A stretch of 64,000 nt of DNA, taken from assembly GCA_032718475.1 (NCBI GenBank), contig JAUCBJ010000128.1, positions 1 to 64,000 of the forward strand, read 5' to 3'. Position numbers and translations under genes: made by a program. This DNA comes from Nemertoderma westbladi (lineage: Eukaryota; Xenacoelomorpha; Nemertodermatida; Nemertodermatidae). Under the pieces are notes generated by a model. It had not been told where the DNA came from. It searched no databases and saw only the letters and a program-made list of their open reading frames with translations. Positions 1 to 10,580 of the stretch are shown here, piece after piece; position 1 is the stretch's first letter, and each line of letters opens with the position of its first letter.

Positions 1-500
1 TTCAAACCACTTTAACATAAGTCACAATCGTTATTGGTAACCTTTCTCTCTTACCTTAGGTATATCAAGAATATTGGGTTGCGGGGTTATTTATCGTTAT
101 TCCAAATATAATAATTCATCAACCATATTATGAAGAACTGACAGTAAATAGCAGTATAAAACAACAACTGAACAGTTAGGTAAATCGGTACGTCAGTACC
201 GGTATGTCAGCAGTGAGATATTTACAGTTAAAGGATATATGCCCTTTATAATTAAACCTACTAGTGTACGACTAAAAAGCAGTACAGCACAAAATACTTC
301 CAAGCCGTTCTTTCTTTGGCTCAAGACTGAATGTAAACACTGCACATAGGCATTGCGTCATTTCTCGGAAATTTTCTGTACAAGGAGCCACAAAAACTCT
401 CTAATTGGCTGACTGAACTGAGAGACGCCGTAGAACAAAGGAAATCAACACGTATGAATGTCAGCTGTTAACCGTAGTCATAGTAACTACTGTTCAAGAG
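1..500 (-). repeat. Diverged LTR-like fragment
   Basis: The left edge of the window aligns by eye with about 11100-11570 of the LTR at 10581-11834, in the same orientation. Shared blocks include a caagaa..attggg block, the string cagtaaatagcagtataa, a block with attaaacctacta and a block with attggctg. Substitutions and small indels are frequent, so this is a much older or different subfamily member than the two LTRs at 10581 and 34132. It continues beyond the window's left edge, so I cannot tell whether it is a solo LTR or the end of a full element. No coding region is visible in it. Confidence 0.65.
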
Positions 501-724
501 TAGCTATCACCCCTTTGCGTCACGAATTGCCATAGAATCATAAAATATGCCTTTCACAGTACACATACGGAGGAAATAGGTCTTAGATCCTCTAAAAACA
601 CCGATACAGCAATAATACGGTCTCTTACACTTATTAAATCAACTACAGAGTATTTTAATGTAAAAGATAATAAAAATAACGGGGCAATTCAGCAAAGGCT
701 TTTACATAATTCTTGGAGCTGAAA

Positions 725-3700
725 GGGTGACCTTCCACATTAAACCATTACACTCTGTTTCCTAAAGGAATGCCTGTTCACCACCATGGGTGATCTTCTA
801 CATTAAACCCTTCCACTCTGGTTCCTATAGGAATCCCTGTTCACCACCGTGGGTGATCTTCCACATTAAACCCTTCCACTCTGTGTCCTAAAGGAATGCT
901 GGTTCACCACCATGGGTGATCTTCCACAGTAAACCCTTCCACTCTCTTTCCTAAAGGAATGCCTGTTCATCACCATGGGTGATCTTCCACAGTAAACCCC
1001 TCCACTCTGTTTCCTAAAGGAATGCCTGTTCACCACCATGGGTGATCTTCCACAGTAAACCCTTCCACTCTGGTTCCTATAGGAATCCCTGTTTACTACC
1101 ATGGGTGATCTTCCACAGTAAACCCTTCCACTCTGTTTCCTAAAGAAATGCTGGTTCACCACCATGGGTGATCTTCCACATTAAACCCTTCCACTCTGTT
1201 TCCTAAAGGAATGCTGGTTCACCACCATGGGTGATCTTCCACATTTAACCATTCCACTCTGTTTCCTAAAGGAATGCCTGTTCACCACCATGGGTGATCG
1301 TCCACATTAAACCCTTCCACTCTGGTTCCTATAGAAATCCCTGTTCACCACCATGGGTCATCTTCCACATTAAACCCTTCCACTCTGTTTCCTAAAGGAA
1401 TGCTGGTTCACCACCATGGGTGATCTTCCACATTAAACCCTTCCACTCTGTTTCCTAAAGGAATGCTGATTCACCACCATGGGTGATCTTCCACATTAAA
1501 TCATTCCACTCTGTTTTCTAAAGGAATGCCTGTTCACCATCATGGGTGATCTTCCACAGTAAACCCTTCCACTCTGTTTCCTAAAGGAATGCTTGTTCAC
1601 CACAATGGGTAATCTTCCACAGTAAACCCTTCCACCCTGTTTCCTAAAGAAATGCCGATTCACCACCATGAGTGATCTTCCACAGTAAACCCTTCCTCTC
1701 TGTTTTTTAAAGGAATGTCTGTTCACCACGATGGGTGATCTTCCACAATAAACCCTTCCACTCTGTTTCCTAAAGGAATGCCTGTTCATCACCATGGGTG
1801 ATCTTCCACAGTAAAACCTTCCACTCTGTTTCCTAAAGGAATGCTGGTTCACCACCATGGGTGATCTTCCACATTAAACCCTTCCACTCTGTTTCCTAAA
1901 GGAATGCTGGTTCACCACCATGGGTGATCTTCCACATTAAACCATTCCACTCTGTTTTCTAAAGGAATGCCTGTTCACCACCATGGGTGATCTTTCACAG
2001 TAAACCCTTCCACTCTGGTTTCTATAGGAATCCCTGTTCACCACCATGGGTGATCTTCCACATTATACCCTTCCACTCTTTTTTCTAAAGGAATGCTGGT
2101 TCACCACCATGGGTGATCTTCCACATTTAACCATTCCACTCTGTTTCCTAAAGGAATGCCTGTTCACCATCATGGGTGATCTTCCACAGTAAACCCTTCC
2201 ACTCTGTTTCCTAAAGGAATGCTTGTTCACCACAATGGGTAATCTTCCACAGTAAACCCTTCCACCCTGTTTCCTAAAGAAATGCCGATTCACCACCATG
2301 AGTGATCTTCCACAGTAAACCCTTCCACTCTGTTTCCTAAAGGAATGCTGGTTCACCACCATGGGTGATCTTCCACATTAAACCGTTCCACTCTGTTTTC
2401 TAAAGGAATGCCTGTTCACCACCATGGGTGATCTTCCACAGTAAACCCTTCCACTCTGGTTTCTATAGGAATGCCTGTTCACCACCATGGGTGATCTTCC
2501 ACAGTAAACCCTCCACTCTGGTTCCTATAGGAATCCCTGTTCACCACCATGGGTGATCTTCCACATTAAACCCTTCCACTCTGTTTCCTAAAGGAATGCT
2601 GGTTCACCACCATGGGTGATCTTCCACATTAAACCATTCCACTCTGTTTTCTAAAGGAATGCCTGTTCACCACCATGGGTGATCTTCCACAGTAAACCCT
2701 TCCACTCTGGTTTCTATAGGAATGCCTGTTCACCACCATGGGTGATCTTCCACAGTAAACCCTCCACTCTGGTTCCTATAGGAATCCCTGTTCACCACCA
2801 TGGGTGATCTTCCACATTAAACCCTTCCACTCTGTTTCCTAAAGGAATGCTGGTTCACCACCATGGGTGATCTTCCACATTTAACCATTCCACTCTGTTT
2901 CCTAAAGGAATGCCTGTTCACCACCATGGGTGATCGTCCACATTAAACCCTTCCACTCTGGTTCCTATAGGAATCCCTGTTCACCACCATGGGTCATCTT
3001 CCACATTAAACCCTTCCACTCTGTTTCCTAAAGGAATGCTGGTTCACCACCATGGGTGATCTTCCACATTAAACCCTTCCACTCTGTTTCCTAAAGGAAT
3101 GCTGATTCACCACCATGGGTGATCTTCCACATTAAATCATTCCACTCTGTTTTCTAAAGGAATGCCTGTTCACCATCATGGGTGATCTTCCACAGTAAAC
3201 CCTTCCACTCTGTTTCCTAAAGGAATGCTTGTTCACCACAATGGGTAATCTTCCACAGTAAACCCTTCCACCCTGTTTCCTAAAGAAATGCCGATTCACC
3301 ACCATGAGTAATCTTCCACAGTAAACCCTTCCACCCTGTTTCCTAAAGAAATGCCGATTCACCACCATGAGTGATCTTCCACAGTAAACCCTTCCTCTCT
3401 GTTTTTTAAACGAATGTCTGTTCACCACGATGGGTGATCTTCCACAATAAACCCTTCCACTCTGTTTCCTAAATGAATGCCTGTTCATCACCATGGGTGA
3501 TCTTCCACAGTAAAACCTTCCACTCTGTTTCCTAAAGGAATGCTGGTTCACCACCATGGGTGATCTTCCACATTAAACCCTTCCACTCTGTTTCCTAAAG
3601 GAATGCTGGTTCACCACCATGGGTGATCTTCCACATTAAACCATTCCACTCTGTTTTCTAAAGGAATGCCTGTTCACCACCATGGGTGATCTTCCACAGG

Positions 3701-4233
3701 AAACCCTTCCACTCTGGTTTCTATAGGAATGCCTGTTCACCACCATGGGTGATCTTCCACAGTAAACCCTCCACTCTGGTTCCTATAGGAATCCCTGTTC
3801 ACCACCATGGGTGATCTTCCACATTAAACCCTTCCACTCTTTTTTCTAAAGGAATGCCTGTTCACCACCATGGGTGATCTTCCACAGTAAACCCTTCCAC
3901 TCTGTTTTCTAAAGGAATGCCTGTTCACCACCATGGGTGATCTTCCACAGTACCACAGTAAACCATTCCACTCTGTTTCCTAAAGGAATGCTTGTTCACC
4001 ACAATGGGTAATCTTCCACAGTAAACCCTTCCACCCTGTTTCCTAAAGAAATGCATGTTCACCACCATGAGTGATCTTCCACAGCAAACCCTTCCCCTCT
4101 GTTTCTTAAAGAAATGTCTGTTCACCACTATGGGTGATCTTCCACAGTAAACCCTTCCACTCTGATGGTTCCTATAGGAATGCCTGTTCACCACCATGGG
4201 TGATCTTTCACAGTAAACCCTTCCACTATATTT
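725..4233 (-). repeat. 63-bp tandem array (about 55 copies)
   Basis: A head-to-tail array of a 63-bp unit that includes ccaccatgggtgatcttcca and ccactctgtttcctaaagg. Most neighbouring units differ by a few bases; some units lack one base. Because 63 is a multiple of three, the minus strand stays open over many units and gives apparent 21-residue repeat peptides, but these ORFs begin and end inside the array and look like by-products. The array abuts a SINE at its right end (4236-4405) and recurs inverted at 9766-10383. Blocks of several units are themselves duplicated: about 1501-1860 reappears at about 3137-3557. Confidence 0.95.
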
Positions 4234-4235
4234 CC

Positions 4236-4405
4236 CACGTTGCCTTGGTTCCCATTTACCGACCATCCAAGGGTGAAAGCCCGGGTTGGGCTAGGCTGCA
4301 GCATTTAAAGCAGAGTGCCCAAACAGTGCTGCCCCTATCTAGGGATCGAACCAGGGCTTCCTGAATGGAAGCCCAGGAATATAACCACTAGATCAAGCTG
4401 CTTAT
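4236..4405 (-). mobile_element. tRNA-derived SINE head and body
   Basis: Read on the minus strand, this begins with a tRNA-like segment. There is an A-box-like tgatctagtgg, a possible anticodon-arm hairpin (gcttc/gaagc) and a good B box, ggttcgatccc, at about 4340-4350. A tRNA-unrelated body with tttaaatgctgcagcctagc follows and runs directly into the 63-bp array. The same order (tRNA-like head, tttaaatgctgcag body, 63-bp array) occurs on the plus strand at 9575-10383. This supports one composite element rather than chance adjacency. A functional tRNA gene is unlikely: the anticodon loop lacks the normal T33 and the 3' side does not form an acceptor stem that I can see. Confidence 0.75.
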
Positions 4406-4731
4406 TAGTTATAGTAATTAGTTACTAATTATTATTTAATATATAGGCCCATGACTTAAAGAAATTATTATTATTTCATCTCCTAGAATTATTAACTGTC
4501 AATCATTTAAATGTTCAATGAGTAAAATAAATATTTTAAAATTTTGAAAAAATATTTTTAGTTATCGAAAATCATCAATAATCAATAGAAAATGTCAGAT
4601 AATCGATTGAAACATTTTATTATTTTTGCATGAAATTTTTTATATTAAAATCTAAATAAAAATTCGTCCCCTTTACCTCCACCAGGGCTACAGGGGTTCT
4701 GCCCCCCGGAATCCGCTGGGGCAGCGCCCTT
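4406..4731. other. AT-rich spacer, no feature seen
   Basis: Strongly AT-rich sequence between the SINE and the inverted-repeat element, followed by a short GC-rich stretch (gggttctgccccccgg). I see no ORF, RNA or repeat structure here. Confidence 0.6.
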
Positions 4732-5885
4732 ACGAATTACCAATAGAGATGCGTTGGTTGGCCAGCTGGCTTCACTCATACATGAGTGGTTTCTCTCAAT
4801 CGGTTAAATCTGGAAAAAACATATCTTCCTCTATTTCACTGAAAGTTGGTTTTCCCCAAGGGGGTCCTCTCTCCTCTCAGTGGACCTTTGTTTAGCTCAT
4901 CAGTAACAAGTATTACAAGTATTCTTAATGTTCTTAAATAATAAATTGTGAATATCCTTCAGTTTCTAGTTTATACTGGGGGATACTTATATTTCAACTG
5001 CTTATTTTTCTTTAGGACGATTTCCCTTTTGTATTGGCGGTAGACGTCTGTCATAGACACGGCTGGTGGACGCCACTGGATGGACCCATTACCATAGACA
5101 CAGGTGGTGGACATCACTGGGTGGACCCATTACCATCATAGACACGGATGGTGGACGCCACTGAACGGACCCATTACCATAGACACGGGTGGTAGACGCC
5201 ACTGGGGTTAATTAACATAGTCGGTTAATTATAATAAATATAAAAATAATTATTTAAATGGAAGGTCCGATTTTTCAAAAATGTGCCCTACCCCACTCCA
5301 GATGCTGCCTACGCCCATGAATGAAACCTACAGTATTCGCCATTGACATGGTTTATCATTGTGGTACTTGGTACTACTGTAGTATCTTGTACTGTACTGT
5401 AGTACCTTGTACATAAGTTAATTTTCTGTATCATTTGGGAAACCTGCAGATCCACCACAAGGATCAATGGAAAACAAATTGTGTTATTTTTATGTCAATA
5501 ATTTATCAGCGTTCTGGTGAAATTCTCATAGCATTGCAAAGTAAATCTATAGAAACAATCGACTTCTGGAACACCTTGAATTGAATTGAATAATTCGTTT
5601 AATTTGCTGTACATAATGGAGGAATGTAAATAGGAAACTGTACATAATGGAGGAATGTAAATAGGAAAAATACACTTAATTACCGTTAATCACAAACACA
5701 CATTACACATAAAACTTTAAAATTACAGAAATAATACGTTAAAATTAAAAGTTTAAAAGTATGATCAAATTCAACAAAGGTCCACTGAGAGGACCCCCTT
5801 GGGGAAAACCAACTTTCAGTGAAATAGAGGAAGATATATGAGTGAAACCAGCCGGCCAACCAGCGCATCTCTATTGGTAATTCGT
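4732..5885. mobile_element. Terminal-inverted-repeat (MITE-like) element
   Basis: The left end (4732-4893) and right end (5772-5885) are inverted copies. Both ends start acgaattaccaatagagatg when read inward, and homology continues through a ttggttttccccaaggggg block to a tggacctttgtt block. The left arm carries about 50 extra bases. There is no transposase ORF, so it would be non-autonomous. I could not find a convincing target duplication (left flank ccctt, right flank ctaaa). The interior holds a four-unit minisatellite and AT-rich sequence. It could be a foldback or MITE-type DNA transposon; the superfamily is not determined. Confidence 0.75.
5055..5208 (+). repeat. 41-44 bp minisatellite, four units
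   Basis: Four adjacent units of roughly 41-44 bp. Each contains tagacacgg, tggtggacgccactg and tggacccattaccat, with a few substitutions. The array lies inside the inverted-repeat element. Confidence 0.85.
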
Positions 5886-6527
5886 CTAAAAGTCTGTTTC
5901 AAAACTTGTTTTGTAACACTGTGTTAAAAGCAGATAGAGTAGTCTATGAATAAACATTTTACAATTGTGTGTCTTTCATCTATCCTATCGTTTCTGTAAT
6001 CTGATTAAGGAGGTAAAAGACCGCATCAGCTGTAGAATAACCTTTTTGTATGCAAATTGAAAAATATCATCAGTGGATTTACTTGCATTACGAAATACTG
6101 AAATATATCTAGAGCCAATAATGTTAAGCCAAAGTTACCTGACATTCTGAGTATTAATTATTATCCATTGTTGTGAACTTGTGATGCCACCTCACGCCGT
6201 TTTGGTGTAATTGCAAATAATGAGTGAGCAACCACAGTATCATCAGGTTGAACGATTGTTTAGTCTACTGCGTGATTCACACTCACTGCAGTACCAAACA
6301 GCCAGAGTACAGAATACTGCACTGAGAGTACAGGAGTACCGGTACTGCTGTACTGGAGTTGTACAGATACAGAGATATAGCAGTATACGGGTATAGCAGT
6401 ATAGGCCATAGGCCTACTCGACATCAGTATACAGTATACGTCTGCACGTTGTATATACCTGTATACTGATATATCATTCTGAAGATAATATAGAAACACT
6501 ACACTGCTACTGGCTGACAGGACTGGG
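5886..6527 (+). other. Upstream region of eIF3j
   Basis: Noncoding sequence before eIF3j. From about 6290 to 6480 it is rich in short tacagta/gtatac strings and taccggtac, which give long but meaningless ORFs on both strands. The promoter and 5' UTR must lie here, but I see no clear TATA box or other decisive element. Confidence 0.5.
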
Positions 6528-7265
6528 ATGGCCGATGTCAATGGAATACCTGACAGTTGGGAGAATGAAAACGTACCGGTACCGGATCCAGAGCCGGCAA
6601 CGAAACCGGTCGCCTTGGTTTCCGACAAGTGGGAAGGAGAGGATGAAGACGACGATGATATAAAAGACGCGTGGGATGCCGACAGCGACTCGGGGGAGAA
6701 AAAACCGGTAGAATCGAAGAAAAAGAAACCGCTTGGCGAACGAATACGGGAGAAGGAAGAGCTAAAGAGGAAACTGTTGGAGGAGAAACGGGAGTCTCAG
6801 AAAACCGCGGAGCAACTGAAAACCGATAATTCCCTCCAACAAAAATACCAGGAGGAATCCGACTTCGAACTGACTAAAGATATGTTTCGCATAGACGATT
6901 TGGCCGCTAATGATTCAGACAGCATCGACAAGTTTAACCCTAGAACTGTGGAAGATTTCGATAAATTCCAAGATAATTTGGTTAAGAAGCTGCGAAGCCT
7001 AGAGAGTTTGCCCCTGTACCACCGATTTCTAATGAATCTCTGCAGGGATTTGTGTATTAATATGAGTTCCGAGCAGATTAAAGACATTGTCGGCACTACG
7101 ACGGCGCTGTTTAACGAGAAAAGTAAACTCGAGAGGAGCGCTTTGGGTAAAATTAAAAAGAAATCGAAACCCAGGATTATGGGAGGGAAGGCTGGTGCTA
7201 AAGATGGTGTTAATGAACTCAATGAGGACGATGTTGGATATGATGAATTCGACGATATATTCTAG
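6528..7265 (+). CDS. EIF3J: Eukaryotic translation initiation factor 3 subunit J
   Basis: A 245-residue protein that reads as eIF3j, the loosely attached eIF3 subunit that binds the 40S ribosomal subunit near the decoding centre and helps mRNA recruitment and ribosome recycling. Its layout matches the family. There is an acidic N-terminus with a W-containing motif (DKWEGEDEDDDD, about residues 33-45). A lysine/glutamate-rich helical stretch (about 63-100) follows, then the conserved core around residues 107-190 (FNPRTVEDFDKFQDNL, then YHRFLMNLCRDL). A basic KKKSKPR segment precedes the acidic aromatic tail GYDEFDDIF. Length is close to the roughly 258 residues of the human protein. The start ATG at 6528 has a favourable gggATGg context, and the stop is TAG. 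The whole gene is one exon, whereas vertebrate EIF3J has several introns. It could be the intron-poor ortholog or an intact retrocopy; no poly(A) tail or target duplication is obvious. Confidence 0.95.
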   Translation: MADVNGIPDSWENENVPVPDPEPATKPVALVSDKWEGEDEDDDDIKDAWDADSDSGEKKPVESKKKKPLGERIREKEELKRKLLEEKRESQKTAEQLKTDNSLQQKYQEESDFELTKDMFRIDDLAANDSDSIDKFNPRTVEDFDKFQDNLVKKLRSLESLPLYHRFLMNLCRDLCINMSSEQIKDIVGTTTALFNEKSKLERSALGKIKKKSKPRIMGGKAGAKDGVNELNEDDVGYDEFDDIF

Positions 7266-8187
7266 AATATTTCCGTGTCACCCGGGTTGTGGGCGATTTT
7301 GTTGTGTTATGCCTACATATTTATAATTAATTAATTACTACAACTAATTATTGACAAGGAAGCTACAACATCTGTGTGGTAAAGTCATTGTTATCATTTA
7401 AACAATTATTTTATCGAACACGAACTCTATAATAATATAATATTGTTTAATATCAATAATTTTGTTATATTTCAAATATTTGGTTGTGTTTTCTCATATC
7501 TTCATGCAGCTTATCATATATTTATTGGATTGATTATTCGATCGCCTTCGCAATTATTAGTTAATCATTTGATAATTTTTGGAGTTTGCACAGTTTTAAC
7601 CGGAAGTAGGGTTCGAACTAGTTACCTTTAGGGCCGGTGTGTGTTGGAGTAGAAATTACATGGGGGGTGGGGGGGGGGGGGGGCTGGTGGTTGAATAGAT
7701 GAAACATATCGACCCTAACCTAGAAGTGAAATATACACACTTATTTTCTAAAATGAATAATTTAATTCAATATTCCTTTTATGTATTTTGCTAGAATGTA
7801 TATTATTTTATTATTAGTTACGAAATTGGCTTTGGAATACATTACAAAGTATTAGTTGAAAGCTTGAGTGGTACATTAGTATTAGGCAGTCAGGGTCAAA
7901 TTCAAGTTTCAATGTATTTATTAGGCGCCGAATCTGGTTGAATTTAATCTGCAACGTGCCGTCGGCGTCCCACCACGTCGGGCAACGTGGAATTAAAAAA
8001 CGTGAAATTTCATATAAAATTATATTAAATGTCTAAAAGGCAGGAAATTAAAATAATTTAGTTTTTCTATAAAATTATTAGCCCATGTAAAGTATACGAG
8101 ACTTTCTGCCGTTATATTTCACTTTGCAGTTTATCCCGATATGAATAATACTAAGTTTTCACTAAAACCACAGGTTTCAGAGGGGCT

Positions 8188-8980
8188 GATTCTAACCAAA
8201 ACAATAAACGATAAGTATCTGTACAGGTTGTAAGACAGAAATAAGCGCTATAAAACACTTAATAAGGGAGACAGGGGGGAAAACTCGACGCAAAACCCGA
8301 CTTGGCGAATTAATATCCCGCCTCAATATTAAATTATCAATTAAGGGAAAGGAACAGGTTACAGTGGCACGATATTTTAACCAAAACAATAAACTAAACA
8401 CAATAGAACAGGTTACAGTTTTATTTTTGAGAGTAATCAGCTGTTATTTGCGTCCAATTTCCCCTGGAGAGGGATGAATTTTTATTGCGTCCAGTTCCCC
8501 CCCTATCTGTAATAAGGATAAATTTGGAAAAAAAAAAAAATTCTTCATATACAAAATTCCAGAAGAATTTCGACTGCAAAGTGAAAACCTGGTATTCTTA
8601 ACATCCGGGCGAAATTATAAAATTAATAATGCTATTCTGATTTGCAGTTTAAAATATCTGCAGATAATAAATTTCAAAATTATGTTTTGTAAATACATAC
8701 ATTGAATATAAATTTACTTACACTTATAGCGAAGACTCCATTATTGATTGTTCGTAATAGTGAGAGACAGGGTTGGGTTGGGGTATTAACCACAGGGCTG
8801 AACGTATTTATATAGTTCAAAATTTACATCGTAATTAAAAACAGTAAACACCCAGGTCTCTCATCTTATCTTAATAGCGTGTAATCTTCGCTCGCTAATT
8901 TATCAATTAAGGGAAGACCAGGTTACAATGGCATGTAATTCTAACCAAAACAGTAAACGTGAGTTACATGTTACAGGTTT
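8188..8980 (+). repeat. Dispersed ~80-bp module, three copies
   Basis: Three spaced copies share the order attaagggaa, caggttacagtgg, taaccaaaacaataaac and a second aggttac: about 8188-8240 (partial), 8339-8420 and 8902-8980. A fourth copy lies at about 40845-40925, just upstream of WDR46. Copies differ by substitutions and small indels and show no flanking duplications that I can see. Confidence 0.7.
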
Positions 8981-9232
8981 AAATCAGCTGACAATAACTT
9001 ATAGTAGAAGTGGCTACTGACCGGACGCTCTGAATACCGCTGAATATTGAAGCTGTATATTTGATTTATATTTTACGTGTGTATTATATCGACCGGACCC
9101 TTATTACCACAATTAAGTAACCTGCATTATTCAATTCAAATTAAGTTTATATTCCATTGATAATAATTATTAGTTAACAATATTATTATAGATGCACAAT
9201 GCAATCCTATGTAATAATGGAAATCGAAGCAG

Positions 9233-9370
9233 GACCTTATCGCTCCTGGAACTTTATCGCCCCTATAAATTGCATTTTTGTTGGGAACTTATCGCCCCCC
9301 AGTTTTGAGTTTTTAGGAACTTAACGCCCCTGGGTCTTTATCGCCCCCGAGTCGTTATCGCCCCTGTCAT
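9233..9370 (-). repeat. Cluster of TTATCGCCCC motifs
   Basis: About six copies of ttatcgcccc or a close variant lie within 140 bp, separated by short unique spacers. On the minus strand this reads ggggcgataa, the same motif that is clustered on the plus strand at 37165-37310. Confidence 0.85.
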
Positions 9371-9574
9371 TATATGCAGGATACTTTCCCAAACTTTCTC
9401 ATACTTCCTCTAAGTCACATATTTTACTGTAGTTATAGTTATACATTTACGTTTACATTTATATTTATACTCAAATAGTTTCAGTTAGAGGAGGCCTACA
9501 ATTAAAAATTATATTATTCATATTTTCATTTTCATATTCAATTCATAGAATTGATTTAGCAGCAAACATTTAGC

Positions 9575-9765
9575 TAATTGAGCAGCAGCTTGATTTAGTG
9601 TTAACAATCTGGGTTTTCATTCGGGAGGCTCCAGATTTGTTCCCTCGATGACGCATTTTTTTTTACTGTTTTGGCACAGGACTTTAAATGCTGCAGACTA
9701 GCTCTACCAAGGATTTCGTCCTTTGATGGTCGATAAATGAGAACCATGGTAACTTGGAAAACAGA
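9575..9765 (+). mobile_element. Second, degraded copy of the tRNA-derived SINE
   Basis: Starts with agcagcttgatttagtg, corresponding to the tRNA-like head at 4405 on the minus strand. A decayed B box (gatttgttccctcg), the shared tttaaatgctgcag body and the gatggtcg.taaatg block follow, then the 63-bp array. A run of T residues interrupts the body. It is more diverged than the copy at 4236-4405, but the composite order is identical. Confidence 0.7.
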
Positions 9766-10383
9766 GTGGAAGGGTTTATTATGGAAGATCACAAATGGTG
9801 GAGAACAAGCATTTCTTTTGCGCTTTAGGAAACATAGTGGAGGGGTTTACTATGGAACATCACCCACGGAGTGAACAGGCATTCCTTTAGTAAAGAGACT
9901 GGAAGGGTTTACTGTGGAAGATCACCCATGGTGGTGAACAGGCATCCTTTAGGAACCAGAGTGGAAGGGTTTACTGTGGAAGATCACCCATGGTGGTGAA
10001 CAGGCATCCTTTAGGAACCAGAGTGGAGGGGTTTACTGTGGAAGATCACCCATGGTGGGGTACAGGCATTCCTTTAGGAAACATAGTGGAAGGGTTTACT
10101 GTGGAAGATTACCCGTGGTTGTGAACAGGCATTCCTTTAGGAAACAGAGTGTAAGGGTTTACTGTGGAACATCACCCATGGTGGTGAACAGGCATTCCTT
10201 TAGAAAGCAGAGTGTAAGGGTTTACTGTGGAAGATCCCCCATGGTGGTGAACAGGCATTCCTTTAGGAAACGGAGTGGAAGGGTTTACTGTGGAAGATCA
10301 CCCATGGTGGTGAACATTCATTCCTTTAGGAAACAGAGTGGAAGGGTTTACTGTGGAAGATCACCCTTGACAGCGTACAGGCA
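9766..10383 (+). repeat. 63-bp tandem array (about 10 copies)
   Basis: Same 63-bp unit as 725-4233 but in the opposite orientation and far shorter. Units contain aggcattcctttaggaa and gggtttactgtggaagatca. A stretch of the plus strand stays open (10052-10399) with a 21-residue periodicity, as in the first array. Confidence 0.95.
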
Positions 10384-10575
10384 TTCACTAGCCTACTAAG
10401 CCTAAATGTTACTATTTTAATCTATTCGATATATTTTAACGTATTTTTTGAAATAGACCGTTGTACTTACAGTATTATTCCTATTTTACCTATGCCAGTA
10501 TACATGCAGTTTAACTATTAGGCTCATTCCATGAAAAGGTCAACCTCCCCACTAATTTTGAAAAATGATATGTAC

Positions 10576-10580
10576 TGTAG
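10576..10580. repeat. Target-site duplication TGTAG, left copy
   Basis: tgtag immediately precedes the left LTR; the identical tgtag follows the right LTR at 35384-35388. A 5-bp duplication fits BEL/Pao integration. Confidence 0.9.

Larger units (their letters stand above)
7266..9570. other. Intergenic region with short repeats
   Basis: Noncoding AT-rich sequence between eIF3j and the second SINE. It contains a long G tract (7662-7683), three copies of a roughly 80-bp module (8188-8240, 8339-8420, 8902-8980) and a cluster of ttatcgcccc motifs (9233-9370), listed separately. No further gene is supported. Confidence 0.6.

Noticed and set aside
725-4233. CRISPR array
   Set aside because: Repeats are directly adjacent with no unique spacers, and the DNA is eukaryotic.
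866-4266. Several minus-strand ORFs of 99-141 codons in the first array
   Set aside because: They consist only of the 63-bp repeat, which stays open because 63 is a multiple of three; starts and stops are random unit variants.
4236-4405. Functional tRNA gene
   Set aside because: B box is good, but the anticodon loop and acceptor stem are not tRNA-like, and the head is fused to a SINE body.
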